From Prinia subflava (lineage: Eukaryota; Chordata; Aves; Passeriformes; Cisticolidae), in NCBI RefSeq assembly GCF_021018805.1, contig NC_086248.1, positions 52,395,485 to 52,459,484 on the forward strand: a stretch of 64,000 bases of DNA, read 5' to 3'. The position numbers and the translations under genes are program-made. This document shows, in pieces, positions 1 through 11,891 of this stretch; the first letter of the stretch is position 1, and each line of letters starts with the position of its first letter. The notes under the pieces were generated by a model that was not told where the DNA came from, ran no database searches, and saw nothing but the letters and a program-made list of their open reading frames with translations.

Positions 1-3000
1 ATCTGGGTAGGTTGCCAGTCAGGGTGAAGAGGCTCTAGAATTCAGGAGATTGTTTCAATATCTTCCTGATTAACTTTTTCTTCCTTCTGGAAAATAAATT
101 TAGATCTGACGCAATTTTCCTTTTTTTTTCTTTTTTAGATTATTTGTTACTCCATGTTTCCTCAAATACAGACTTTTGTCTCACTTTATAAGCCTATATA
201 TAGATATGTCCTGTCTCTTCAATACAATAATCTGAGGAATAGCTCTAATTATAGCAGTTACTCTTTCTATTTTAGTCTACCATCTCCAGCAGTGAACAGT
301 CCTCTTGATTATTGCTTCCAAAAGAGTTGCAGGCAGAAGCTAAATATTCTGGCAAGAGAAAATAATCTTCCCTCTAAATACCAGTAAGTGAACTGCTGAT
401 ATATGCCCAGCTGGGAAAGGGCTTGGGTCCTTCCCAGGCCTTTTTCACAGTTCTAGTATTCTCTATTCAAGCAGTTTTCGAACACCACTTGCTAAATGAC
501 TCAAAATTTTTTGCTTTCACCCATCCACTAATATCTTGTGCACCTTGAGAACTAAAGGGCAGATTTTTTTCCACTAGAGAAACTCCTTGCTTGTCATTTT
601 CTCCAGCCACACTGGTAAGTTAACTCATCAGAAAAAAATTCAGCCTTGTTACTGACATTGTTGAGATATATGCATAGCCAAACTTTTAGATTGAGTGATT
701 TGTTTCACTTGGATGATTATGTAACAGTAAAATAATCAAATAATGTATTCATTAGATGCAGATGATTTTCTCTCTAGCATATATATATACAAACATATAT
801 TCATTATTACAAATTGCAGTATTAGTTATTATGTTAAAGTATATGTTGCTACATACATTTTATATACGTGTCATATATGTATGTGTATAATTTGAATCCT
901 GTTAAGTGTTCGCAATTTTTAATCATGTTCATCTGGGTGCAGTAGGCTCATACATTAATTCTCACACACATTAAGCAGCAGCACTGACAACCATATTGTG
1001 TGTGCAACTGTGGTAAGGCAATGTATGCTAATAAATCCTTCCCACCATAGGTGACCTCAGATTAGGACATATCTGTTTATTAGCTGGGAATGCAAGTTTA
1101 TGAGTCAGGGTGTGTCAGAAGTGCTAGGCTGAAACCAGAAGCCCATCCCAGCTAAACAGGTGGGTGCTAAAAGTGAGAACTGGGTAGAAGAGCAGTAACA
1201 GTTGAGGTCTTACCACAGAACAGACTGAAACGTTCTTTCAATAGAATAGTGTAAATTGAACTTTTAATTACTACGTGTTCTTTTCAGCACAGCAGATGAA
1301 AAACTGGAACTGAGCAGCTGGAAGCAGGGACTGTTTTCCAGGAAAAACCTGCCTTGAAAAGTGCTTTGTGAGCATGTTGGAGTTGGGGAGGCAGCTGTGT
1401 GGTTTCACAATTTGATTCTAATTGTGCTCTACCAGGCTTGTGTATTCAAGTTCTTAGGTTGGAGTATTGGCTGAGGACAGGTGCTGTTTAATATGGTTCA
1501 ATTAGACTTTGTGAATCAATTTAAAAATACAAAAGTATCAGATAGATGTCATGCATAATAGTAATGAGATTATTATGCAAACACCTTTTGCAAATACTCT
1601 AAAATTTGTGTAAGTTACTGGCATTTTTGAACATACCTTCTGACACCAATATCTCACTCTGATCAGAAGCTAACCAGGAGATCAGAAATCAAGCAGGAGT
1701 GAAGATGATTGCAGAGACATGGCTGAGACACTTCTCACATAGCACAGATGTCAGAAAGAGTAGCTAAATCCCTTTCCCCCTCTGCAGTAAGTAGCACGGC
1801 ATCTTTCACAGGACTGGTAGTTAGTTGCCCAAGTGCATGGAATGGCACCGTTCAACACCTTGGCTTGCACCTCAGTGTAACTCTCTTGCAGCTAAATGGC
1901 TTCCAAATATCTTCAAGGTGTCCTTGAGACAGGTGCCTTGTGCAGTGTGCCTTCTTACACTTTTTCATCCTGCATTTGTAGTAACTTTCAGTTTCCCTTT
2001 GCAAATCTACCTTGAGGCACAGTTGTCTCCCTCTTTCACACTCTCAGGAGGCACCCACACACGTTGGTAGGCATATAGCCTGTGTAAGCATACAGCCCAT
2101 CCCTGGGGGCTGTAAAGGAGACCTGCACAGAATGCTTGCTGCAACTTCGTAATTAACTTTATTTCCCTTAGGGAAAGTAGTATTCAAGAGGAGTTTGTGA
2201 ATGTACAGCATGTTGTTCATGTCCGTCCTGGAGCAGAGCAAGCCAGTGGAGATCTTTCCTCTGTGCCCTAAAAAATGCTATATGCAAAAGGTTAGGAGTA
2301 GCAGCACCCGGACAGTCTCCTTCCTGTGATTTCTCCAAAGTCAGCCACACTACACCAAAATGTCAACTTGCCTGTAAATTCTGCCTGCAGCCTCCTTAGC
2401 ACAAGTACATAACAAGTGCCAGCTCTCACCCACTGTCTTTCACTACACCCAAGTCTTAAGGAACGAGCACAGATCTCCACCCATATCCTTTCTAATTATT
2501 GTTCCTCTTCTGAGGCTGAATTGCTGCTAAGCATTATCATAGCTCACTGTCCTAAATATCAAATCAATCCTACCTGAATTCTCTGTGCTAACCAAAGCTA
2601 AGAGCCCCTCTGAACGATCTTGTGCTTGCTCTTGCCAAATTCTGCTCATGGTGATGCTAAGCCAAGGGCTATGACTCAGTCACATTTCACTGCTGAGTCA
2701 ACCTGCTCAGCTAATTTTATCCTGGACTCAGATATAAACGAGAGTGTTGCAAGTGGAGAGGACATGATGCTGATTTGCAAAAGAAGGTGACTGTGGACTA
2801 GACATACTGTCAGGGATGTGTATGGGAAAAAGGAGCACACTGGAGATCTGTACAAGTCTAGCTGTCCTCACCTAAAGGATGTAAACACCAAGTAGCTCAA
2901 CATCACGGAGAGGGAGGCCAAAGGAATCACTGGCAGATTGTGCTGATATTTAAGATACACACACATATAAGATATACACAAGATACACACATTTAAAAAC

Positions 3001-4036
3001 AGTTTTCAGTGCTGAAGTTACAGTAAGTGAATGATAATGCCTTATCTTCAAATAGCCCTGATATGAAATGAAAATTGTTTGTTTCCCATGAACAGTAAAT
3101 ACAATTCAAGCTTCAACTTAAAATGTTTTTAAAAAGATGACCTGTTTTAAAGTGTGTTTAGCTTTGATTGTCTAAAACATTTGGCACCATCAAGTGGTAA
3201 AACAGTGGACTGCTCCTTCATAGCAGTCTCAGTCATAAAAAAGGGAAGAGCGATAAATTTGTGTATTAGAAAGGAGCCTAAAGAAACTTTGGAATATATT
3301 TTATCAAGATTATTTGAAAAAGTTTCTGAGGTTTTATTGGAAAAATACTGGATTAAATGTTTTTGTTTCCAGCAAATTAAGTTGGATCAGTCATTGTTTC
3401 AGCTTGAATATATCATGGCAATCAGTTTCAGTATTTTTCAGTCTAAATTACTGAAGTTGAGTCTATTTACATGCACTCAACATAGAAATAATGTTCACTT
3501 CAGCACAGAAGCTAGTATTAACTTTTTTATTATTCTCCTTGGTGATGTCTTAAAACAACAGCTCTGTAAAATGGAAGCAGAAGAAGTAGCCTGCATAGTT
3601 ATGAGACTTGCTTAACTTTTCGTTGCTGGCCATTGAATCGGCTTGAATGGGGCCAGCCAGTGGTAAAGGCAGTCTGCAAAAGAGGCAATTGTAGGCAGAT
3701 AAAATGAGTAGAAATTAAATACAGAATTTAAAAGAGCACAATTAATTTGGTTCTAAAATAATAACAGCAATAAAGCCTTTTGCTAGGCCAAACCCAATTC
3801 TGAAATCTGAAAAGATTTTAAATTACGCAGTAATCATGCATCATTTCAATTAGTACCACCTTTGGTACAGAGAAAACTTAATATATGCATAACTTGATTA
3901 AAGAAATAATAGACCTATTTTTAATTTTACCTGTGGGGTAAAATGATTTATAATTATACTGGTTGATTGTTACATAAATGTTTTTTAATTTTGCCAGTGT
4001 GTGCTTATCAAATAAGGATTACAAAAAGACCTTCTT

Positions 4037-4112
4037 CTTGAAAAAAAACCCAAATCAAATCAAACCAACCAACTAAACAACCAATGAGCGCACAAACCAA
4101 CACAAAGCCCAA
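4037..4112 (+). repeat. A/C-rich low-complexity patch
   Basis: About 75 bases consist almost only of A and C with CAAAC and CCAA-type units (CCCAAATCAAATCAAACCAA). No larger structure was seen. Confidence 0.7.
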
Positions 4113-7100
4113 ACCTGCTCCTGTTAAAATAACCTTTTTCATTACTTAAAAATTTATTTTAATGAGAACCAAACTCTAGTGGATGAGCTCACACAACTGA
4201 AGAGATAGAAGAGACAGGCAGATGAGCTGACCTCTGAGAAGGAAAAGCAGGTAATTTGTGCTGGGCAGCAAACCAACCTAAATAACAGTGAACAGAAAAT
4301 CCTTGTGTTACAGTCAAAGGTATTTTTCCAGACATCACTGAATAACACAAAGCATTTATATAGATTGAATCCTCCTGTTTATCTGAGGAGAATTATCTGT
4401 TGCAGAAAATATTTCTCCATTTTGCTATGGATACAGAAGATGGAATTCAGCTTATCAGAAAATGAAATTATCAATGTTAGTTTAAATTAATTTCTTTTAA
4501 TCTACCCTTCAGACACAGAAGCTCAATATTTTAGTAAGAGGTGAAGACTTCATTCTCTACTGTTCATTTGAAATCAGTGTTAACTGAGCCTGGGATTCTT
4601 GTAATGGGAAAGGGAGAGCATTTGCAATCTGCAGCAGGCTCCTTGAAAATCAGGATGCCCAGCATCTCCCTGTGTCCACAGCTTGTAGCATTATGCTTTT
4701 CATATATATCTTGGACTTCCAAAAATGGGGCAGGAGAATTTGAAGGGTCTTTTGTGACATCTTTACCAAATTTTAGGAAGTTACGTGCAGAAAAATGTTT
4801 TCCAAATTGTCCTTCTTTTTTTTTTTTTAAGTACTGGATGCACTTGATTGTAATAGCATGTCCAGCTTCAGGAAATAATGTGCTCAGAGAGAAACAGGTC
4901 AGTGATTCCAGCAGTATGCAGAAATGCACAAAACCCTCTCACTGTTTGTCCCAGTGTTAGATCCTAGAATCCCAAGTACAAATGCAAAGAAATGTGTGGT
5001 AGTTAATAAAATATCCTTAATGATTAAGCAGGACCAAAATACATGAGTACTGTGTTAAAGCATCATAGAAGAGAAAAAGATAATTATGAGGGAATAATGG
5101 GGAAAGGGACAAGGGAGATGCACTGACTTTTATGAAGCCTTCAACAATTTTTTGGTGTAATTCCCTTGTAGAGGCCTCAGCCACTACTCATAAGAGAGTG
5201 ATTGATAGCAGTGCTCTGCTGTCATCCTCCCAAACCCTACATTTGGCAGGGAAGAAGAAGGGTTGCTGCAGGTTTTATTGTCAGCAGAGAAGATGATCTG
5301 GGGAATGGCAGCGCTGCTGTGCCAGCAGTGGTGTCTCAGCTCCACCCAAACGCCAGCCGACTCCCAAGCAGGAGCCATGGATCCCCACACTGGCACAGCC
5401 CTCAATCCAAGCTAATGTACCTTGCCTCCAGTTCAGGTTTTTGTCTGGGGTTCAGTGCAGGACTGGCTCGAGTCCCTCTGAGCTGGAGCACAGGCAGGCT
5501 GCACTGAAAACTGCTTCTCATTAAAGCCTTGGGAAGCTTTTGCAGGCATAGTCTGAGTAACAGGGTGTTTGATTTCACACCTTTGAGAGGAATCTGTTCT
5601 ATAGATCACACATCCTTCAGCTTGATCCTGGTGTCATCTTGACTCTCCCTGAATTTAGAATTTTCCAAACCAAAAGCGCATGCAGGGATGCCACTTGATC
5701 ATATGGATAAAGCCATGGCTTAACAAGTGCTTTATAAAAACCCCTGCAAAGTACAAAGGTGCATTGAAAAGGAATATGCAGTCTGTGGTTTAATTGGTTT
5801 AATAAATTAGGTAAAAAATGAGGAGCTATTCCGTATTTTCACTGTTTCCCACCACTCATTACTAAGCAAAAGATGAAGTCAGAATGTGTGGCAGATTTTC
5901 AACAAGCAAGCTACCTCTTATCCCAGAATACTGGCATCCCAAATTAGTGGTATGGCTTACAGGTAAGCTCAGTTAACCAAAATTTAAATCCTCATGTTGA
6001 TGTTGTTCTGCTTTGTTATATGTATATGTTTACCAAGCTAAAGCAAAGTGCAGAACAACAAACAGCTGTAGAGCAACCACTTACTAAAATGAGGAGAGAG
6101 ATTCTGAAATTGCAATGGCTGTACCTGACATGGAGGAGGAAATTTTTTAAAATAGTGATGGCACAAGAGTAGATAAGAGATGATATCAATGATTTGGCTT
6201 GTGGTAGTTGGAATTTTGAAGGCACAGAACTCAATTTTAAATGCATTCTATTTTTGGGGATCAGTTGTGTTCTCACAGAGGTCTAACTGGGCATCCAATT
6301 GTCTGAATACACTCTGCTTACTGTGATAGATTGCTAGCAGTTCTTCCTTGTTCACTTTTTTTTTAGGAGAAAAGAAAATGAAACTTTATTGTGATGTTTG
6401 CTGATTCTATGATTGATTCTTAAGAGGCATCCTTTTTACTGTGAACTCCTTTTAAAGAAAACTTAGGGTTTTTTTCCATTTTTAGAAGGGTCCATTTCAA
6501 GAGTTTTTGCATAAATTGGAATTTTTTTTTAATCTAACCTTTCAGTGAAGTGTGATTCATATCTTTGCATCATGATGTTAAATGAATACCTATGTAAGGA
6601 TGTTACAATAGAGTAATTCTCTGTTTCTTTCTGCTGTTTTTAAAGAGTTGTTATGTTTTTATCTTGGTGATATAGACAATAGTCAGGAATGTTGCCAGGT
6701 TGGTTCAGTCACTCCCAGTCACATGGCAGGATGCATTTCCACTTCAGTCTGGAGATGTAGGATTTAAGCCCCAGAAATGGGCATTGCATCCAGCAATGCA
6801 GCAATAATTCCATGTGCTAGGCATTCCATCAGTATCAATAGCACTTCAAAGAAGAATCTCCTTTAAGAAGTTGAATTAAACACTTTTCAGCAATAGCTTT
6901 TGTACCAGATTCCCAATGCACATATACAGAAATGAATGCTTTCTAAACCAATAAAGAAATCTACTTCTGAGCTACATGTGAAAAATAAGTTCTATCCTCG
7001 CTTTTAGAATGGTTTCTTACCTTTTAGGTAAAAAGGATACATTCTAAGAAGACAGAAGAAACTACATCAGTTCTGCTAAGTTAAAACTAAATCACATTGG

Positions 7101-7259
7101 ATCTATCATGATTATTTTACCTGTATCAAAGACTGTTTTTGACCTATTAAAATTTTAATTGTCATAATAGAGATTCACCAATCAATTTTTTTAATATAGC
7201 ATCATTTTGCAGCATTTGCCAAACCTGGCAGTTTGTTATACAGTTTATTGTACAGCACT

Positions 7260-7625
7260 ATTGACAGATCACTAGACCAATGGACAGAGAGGTGGATTGA
7301 AAACTGAAGGACAGGGTTCAAAGAGAGTAGCCCAAGCCCAGCTGGAGCCCAGTTACTTGGGGTGCACTGGTCTGCACGAGGTAGAATGGTGCCAGCAGGC
7401 CAAGGGTGTGGATTCTTCCTAAGGCTTAGCACAGGTGAGGTCATGCATGGAGTGCTGAGTCCAGTTTTGGACAAACATGGACATATTGTAGCAAGTCCAG
7501 CAAGGGATGATGAAGATTATTGAGAAATTGTTATTTGAGGGAAGGCTGAGAAGACTGGGATAGTTCAACTTGAAGGCTCCTCAAGAGGAATCTCATCACT
7601 GGGTGTAAATACTTGATACTTGCAT
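7260..7625 (+). mobile_element. CR1 LINE fragment, 5'-truncated and internally deleted
   Basis: The text around 7262-7345 (GACAGAGAGGTGGATTGAAA, followed by CCAGTTACTTGGGGTG) and 7440-7625 (GAGTGCTGAGTCCAGTTTTG, GGGAAGGCTGAGAAGACTGG, ATCTCATCACTGGGTGTAAA) follows the avian CR1 consensus in order. The piece between them is shortened. The copy is diverged and carries no intact reverse-transcriptase frame. CR1 is the main LINE family of birds. Confidence 0.7.
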
Positions 7626-8580
7626 TATCACAGGGGCAGCCCCTGGGCTTTGTGTTGTGCTGAGGAGCACAGGCAATGCTGTCTGCAAAAATGAAAAATC
7701 TGAACATTTCACCAAAGGACATGTGCATGAATACAATAAAAGAGGAGCTCCAAGAGGATTCCAGCAACAGACCACAAGAACCATAAGAATCAGGTGATGG
7801 GCTGTTGCAGTGCATTTCCCACACCCAAGCAAATGATTCTATATAAGGAAAAGAGTTTCAGTTTTCCTCTGAACTGAAAAGGAAAATGGAATGTAATCTT
7901 CTGCATTTCTCTCATTGTAATTGGCTCAGTGCTAGCACAGAGAAACCAGTTGGACCTTTTAGCTGCTCCTCTGAAGTATAGCTAGTTTCTATTGGGCAGC
8001 AAGCCAGAAGCCCTCCTAAAACATTAAGTATTTAAAAAGGAGCACAGAGGTGCTCAGTGGTTTTTGGGGTGTCTTAGCCAGTGCTAGAGGTTTCTCTGCA
8101 CCATGCCCAGCTTCTGTTTTTGTGTTTGTATTGTTTGTTATTTTCTCATTAATTAAAACCTTTTGCTTTACAAAATATACCTGAAGAACCATCTCGCAAA
8201 TATTATCAAGATACTAAATACCTCATAGCTCGATACATCTTCATGGGGCTCATTACACTCTGGCCCCATGAAAGATTGTATCAATGGGCCTCTGAATCAG
8301 AAATTACACACTTAAGTTTCACCGGAGGGTAATTCAGGGAAAGACCTCCCTCTTCCACAGCCGTGGGGTAACTTACTGTGAGTCTATTACAGGGTGCAGG
8401 CTGGGGCAATTTGTATTTCCTTTTCCTCAGGTTAATGGCTTTGTACAAAGTTTTCATCTGCATGGATTAAACTGATTGCCAATTTTTTATGTTTCTGACC
8501 TGTGTAGTAGCAATGTCCATGCCCTACTTCTGAAGGAGAGCTATTGACAATGCTCTTGGGGAGGTGGAAAGCTTTACGAG

Positions 8581-8608
8581 TATAAAACCACTGTTATAAA
8601 ACCACTGT
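8581..8608. repeat. Two-copy 14-bp tandem duplication
   Basis: TATAAAACCACTGT occurs twice in a row without change (8581-8594 and 8595-8608), upstream of TPD52L1 in non-coding DNA. Confidence 0.9.
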
Positions 8609-10622
8609 TTTGCACTCCATACACCATCATTGAAGTTGTTAAAGATTAATGGCTGATCTGAACAAAAGCCTAGTGGCAACCAGACTTAAGAGCTTACATA
8701 AAGCGACAAGGATGTTCTTTGAAAGGAATGAGGTGATTGTGGCAGGGGTGGATGCACATTGTCAGGCAGACTTGCTGAACATGCAACAATTCTGCAAACA
8801 CAAGATGACATTATTACGTCTTAACAGGGACTCAACCTACAGACACTTAACACACACCTGGTTGCACAAAGCAGGATTCAGTTTTATGAAAAGCACTTCA
8901 GATACCACAAAGAATCTCACCTGGTCTGGAGCTGCTGCTGCTGCTCCAGGGAAGTGCAGGGTTCATATTGGGGTTGGCCACACATCTCTGCTGTATAGAG
9001 GCATGCCAGACTCCTCAGGAACTCCCAAGTGGCATTGGATGTTTGTCTGTAGGTAACGGAGTGCCTTCTGTACTGAATATTTCAAGTGCTTAAAGTTAAA
9101 TATCTACTAGTATTTTAGAAATCCCAGGGTATCCTGCCTGTCCCAATATGACATTTCACAGAACTCCCATATTGTGGTGATGCATGTTGTGTGATGCATG
9201 CTAGCTCATGTGGGTATCTCAGGTCTTTTGGGACATCTAAAATGGTTCTGTATATGTATGTTTAGACATTTAATAGCCTCTCTTCATTCAGGCAGCTATG
9301 TTTAGTTGTGTGCCATCTGGTGCTGAAAGATACCATGAGGGAATCAGCTCTGAGCGCTCATGGTTGCAGTTCATCTGAATCACTTTAAAGCTGTGTGTAA
9401 AGGTGGCATGAACCCACACCTAGAAATGCTGGATTTCTTTTGTATTTTAACATGAGAGATGAGCCTTTACATCAACAAACAGAGTATTTCATCTCACAAG
9501 TTATATGAATGAAAGCTGAAATTTTTATGGCAGTATATATATCTTTTAGAAAGTCCTGAAAGCTTAATGACAAAACATGCCCACACTGTGGTATCCACAA
9601 GCCCCAGGATACGTGTCAGCAGATTGCAATCACTCCATGTATAAATTCTAGTCTGATCCAACCTTCACTTTCAGTCTTCTCTCTAGCTCTGTTTTACTGG
9701 ATTGTGGTGAAGAGTTTGATGTGCCTTCCCACTTGCTCATGCTCCATTTTTCACCTCACAGTACCCCCTTTCATTCCATGCAAACTGGAAAAACATTTGA
9801 GAGAGAGGGGGAAAAGATACCTAATTGATAGGACAGTCAGAAATCTGTTGAGTAATGCGGGAATAAAGTATTTATTTCACTTCTCAAAAATATTCTAAAT
9901 GACCTCTAGGACTTGTAAAAACACAGAGTAATACTGTTACTGGCATTGTTACATATTTATCAAAGACAACTGCAGTGAGTAATCAGAACTTTATTATTAT
10001 AATAGAAATGTTGGCATCAGAAAAGGATCTTGATTCAGATTCTCTGACATTAGGAGCATAGTGATCAACGCTGGATAGCTGATATGAAGTTCAGTTCCAC
10101 TGATCCCAGTCAGGATGGTTGAAGGAAAACAGAGCTGTTGAAGAATCAGGCAGATATTTTAAATTCATATCAATAATAAAAAAATATTTTTCTGCTCGTG
10201 ATTCTATCACAGAGAATGTTTCATACAAAGTTAAGCACACTCAAAAATATCACACAAGCTTTGTATCTTCATTCTTATATTCTGTTAGTTACAGATGGAG
10301 GAAAAAAACATTTCATGGTAGGAAATGAAAAAAGAAATTACTTTATCAGAAGACTATTAGGATAATTTGCAAAGTAGTTTCAGAATTATTTGGAAAATCA
10401 TAAAAATCTGCTAATGAAAATGTAAATTTAAGATTTCATGTTCAGATGAAATCACTGAAGGGCAACTTGTTCAGCTTTTTTTTTTTTTTAGAATTGTCTT
10501 CTGCTGCAGGCCTGGCATGACATCCAGTTACAGGTAGTATGACATACATGATGGTAAAATGAATACATGCTTAGACTGTATTCCAAATAATTCTGCATGT
10601 TCCTAGTTGTCCTAAGTTACAA

Positions 10623-11301
10623 TGTAAGATGTGCCCAAAGCATGTATTCTATCACCATCTTCAAGAGCTGTTGGAACCAGGTGGGGCAGTGTTTCCCTTG
10701 CCCTCCCTCTGGACTATCTTCTGTTAATGGGCCATCAAGGCCTTGCCCATGACTCACAGGTAACTCCCTCTGGAGCCATCTCTGTTCAATGGGCAATCAA
10801 GGACCCTGCAGGACTCATAGAATGACATCAGCCCATTGTGAGATGCTCCACCCAGGGGGAGGAGCCAAGCATTCCCACCTGGATATAATCTGGTATTTGG
10901 GACAGCACAGCAGGCCTCACCCACTGGATTCCCAGAGGAAAAGAGCTACCAGACCTTTCTACAGGATCACTGATTCAACAAGACTGCTCCATCTGGACTG
11001 CTACCACCACCCTAACTAACAGGGTGTCGGGTTGTATTTCTGATTCTGTCAGTGGTCTTTTGTGCTATTGCTTTTATTTTATTTTATTTTATTTTATTTT
11101 ATTTTATTTTATTTTATTTTATTTTATTTTATTTTATTTTATTTTATTTTATTTTATTTTATTTTATTTTATTTTATTTTATTTTATTTTATTTTATTTT
11201 ATTTTACTTTTTTCCCTCTCTCCTATTAAATTGTGTTTCTGACTTGAAGTCTCTCAATGGTTTTGTTTTCAAACCAGCACACTAGTATATGCATCCTTAC
11301 A
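10623..11301 (+). mobile_element. Solo LTR of a passerine endogenous retrovirus
   Basis: The segment starts TGTAAG and ends CTTACA, giving the TG...CA ends and short inverted terminal repeat expected of an LTR. Inside are a TATA-like GGATATAATC (10881-10890), a late ATTAAA (11225-11230), and a stretch I recognise as a common songbird LTR (GGGCCATCAAGGCCTTGCCC, later CAGCCCATTGTGAGATGCTC). No gag, pol or env sequence adjoins it, so it is a solo LTR left by recombination. I could not find a convincing target-site duplication (TACAA before, GGCTG after), so the exact ends are uncertain. A (TTTTA)27 array has grown inside it. Confidence 0.75.
11072..11206 (+). repeat. (TTTTA)27 pentanucleotide microsatellite
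   Basis: There are 27 perfect copies of TTTTA (135 bases) with no interruption, inside the solo LTR. Such T/A-rich pentanucleotides often grow from short seeds already in the element. Open frames across it encode only a YFILF repeat and are not genes. Confidence 0.97.
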
Positions 11302-11539
11302 GGCTGTAAGAAAACTTAGGAATGTCTCCTAAACCAATCAAAATTCTGTTTTGCAGAACTGGCTTCTCTTCATGTAATCTTATGGATAAGATACACAAGT
11401 AAAGCAAAATATTGTCCTATGGTAAATACATATATGTGATAAAATTTATGTAATCCTTCTTATTTCCATTATGTCTTCAGACCCAGCCCTCTCTTCTGCT
11501 ACACATTATTTTTTTACCAAGGTTTTACCAAAAAAAGTA

Positions 11540-11700
11540 AAGGAGAGAGATTTTGGAAGAGATTCCAGGAGCAGTTTTATCTTGATATAAGAAAGACATT
11601 TTTTACAATGAGAGTAATTAATCACTGGAACAATTTTCCAAAGAATGTAGTTGAGTCCCCATCAGAGTTCACCTTCATGAGCTTATGGGATGCTTCAGGC
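11540..11700 (+). mobile_element. Possible old CR1 fragment
   Basis: GATATAAGAAAGACATTTTT followed by TTACAATGAGAGTAATTAAT and CACTGGAACAATTTTCC resembles a decayed form of the CR1 3' region (…TTAGGAAGAAATT, TTTACTGTGAGGGTGGTGAG, CACTGGAACAGGTTGCC). Similarity is only partial, so this is a tentative call. Confidence 0.45.
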
Positions 11701-11849
11701 ACATTTCTTCTCACTCTAGCTCCAGTGGAAAATGGAGTTAAAAGTTTTGTTTATTATTAAGAGGTAAAGTCTAGTGTGTGTAATATTGTTCTCTAATAAT
11801 GTATTTGTATCATTTGTACAAAGCTCAGTGTTATTTTTATAGTGTTTCT

Positions 11850-11891
11850 AGTATCTTTCTAATATTGTTTAGTATCTTTCTAATATTGTTC
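11850..11891. repeat. Two-copy 21-bp tandem duplication
   Basis: A 21-base unit starting AGTATCTTTCTAATATTG is repeated directly (11850-11870, 11871-11891), with one difference at the last base. Confidence 0.88.

Larger units (their letters stand above)
1..10622. other. Upstream non-coding DNA; no gene recognised
   Basis: This AT-rich DNA has no recognisable coding exon on either strand. It contains one CR1 fragment (about 7260-7625), an A/C-rich low-complexity patch (4037-4112), short TA and CA-rich stretches (780-890, 2950-2985), and a perfect 14-bp tandem duplication at 8581-8608. The longest open frame (3154-3615, + strand, 153 codons) has no family signature I recognise. In other vertebrates RNF217 lies upstream of TPD52L1, so part of this could be its long 3' UTR. 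That is inference only, since no RNF217 coding segment was seen. Confidence 0.6.

Noticed and set aside
8649..9056. 135-codon plus-strand open frame starting MADLNKSL
   Set aside because: No family recognised, no promoter or splice sites found, and it contains a short GCT run giving poly-Ala. Most likely chance.
11024..11285. Open frames encoding YFILF repeats
   Set aside because: Translation of the (TTTTA)27 microsatellite inside the LTR.
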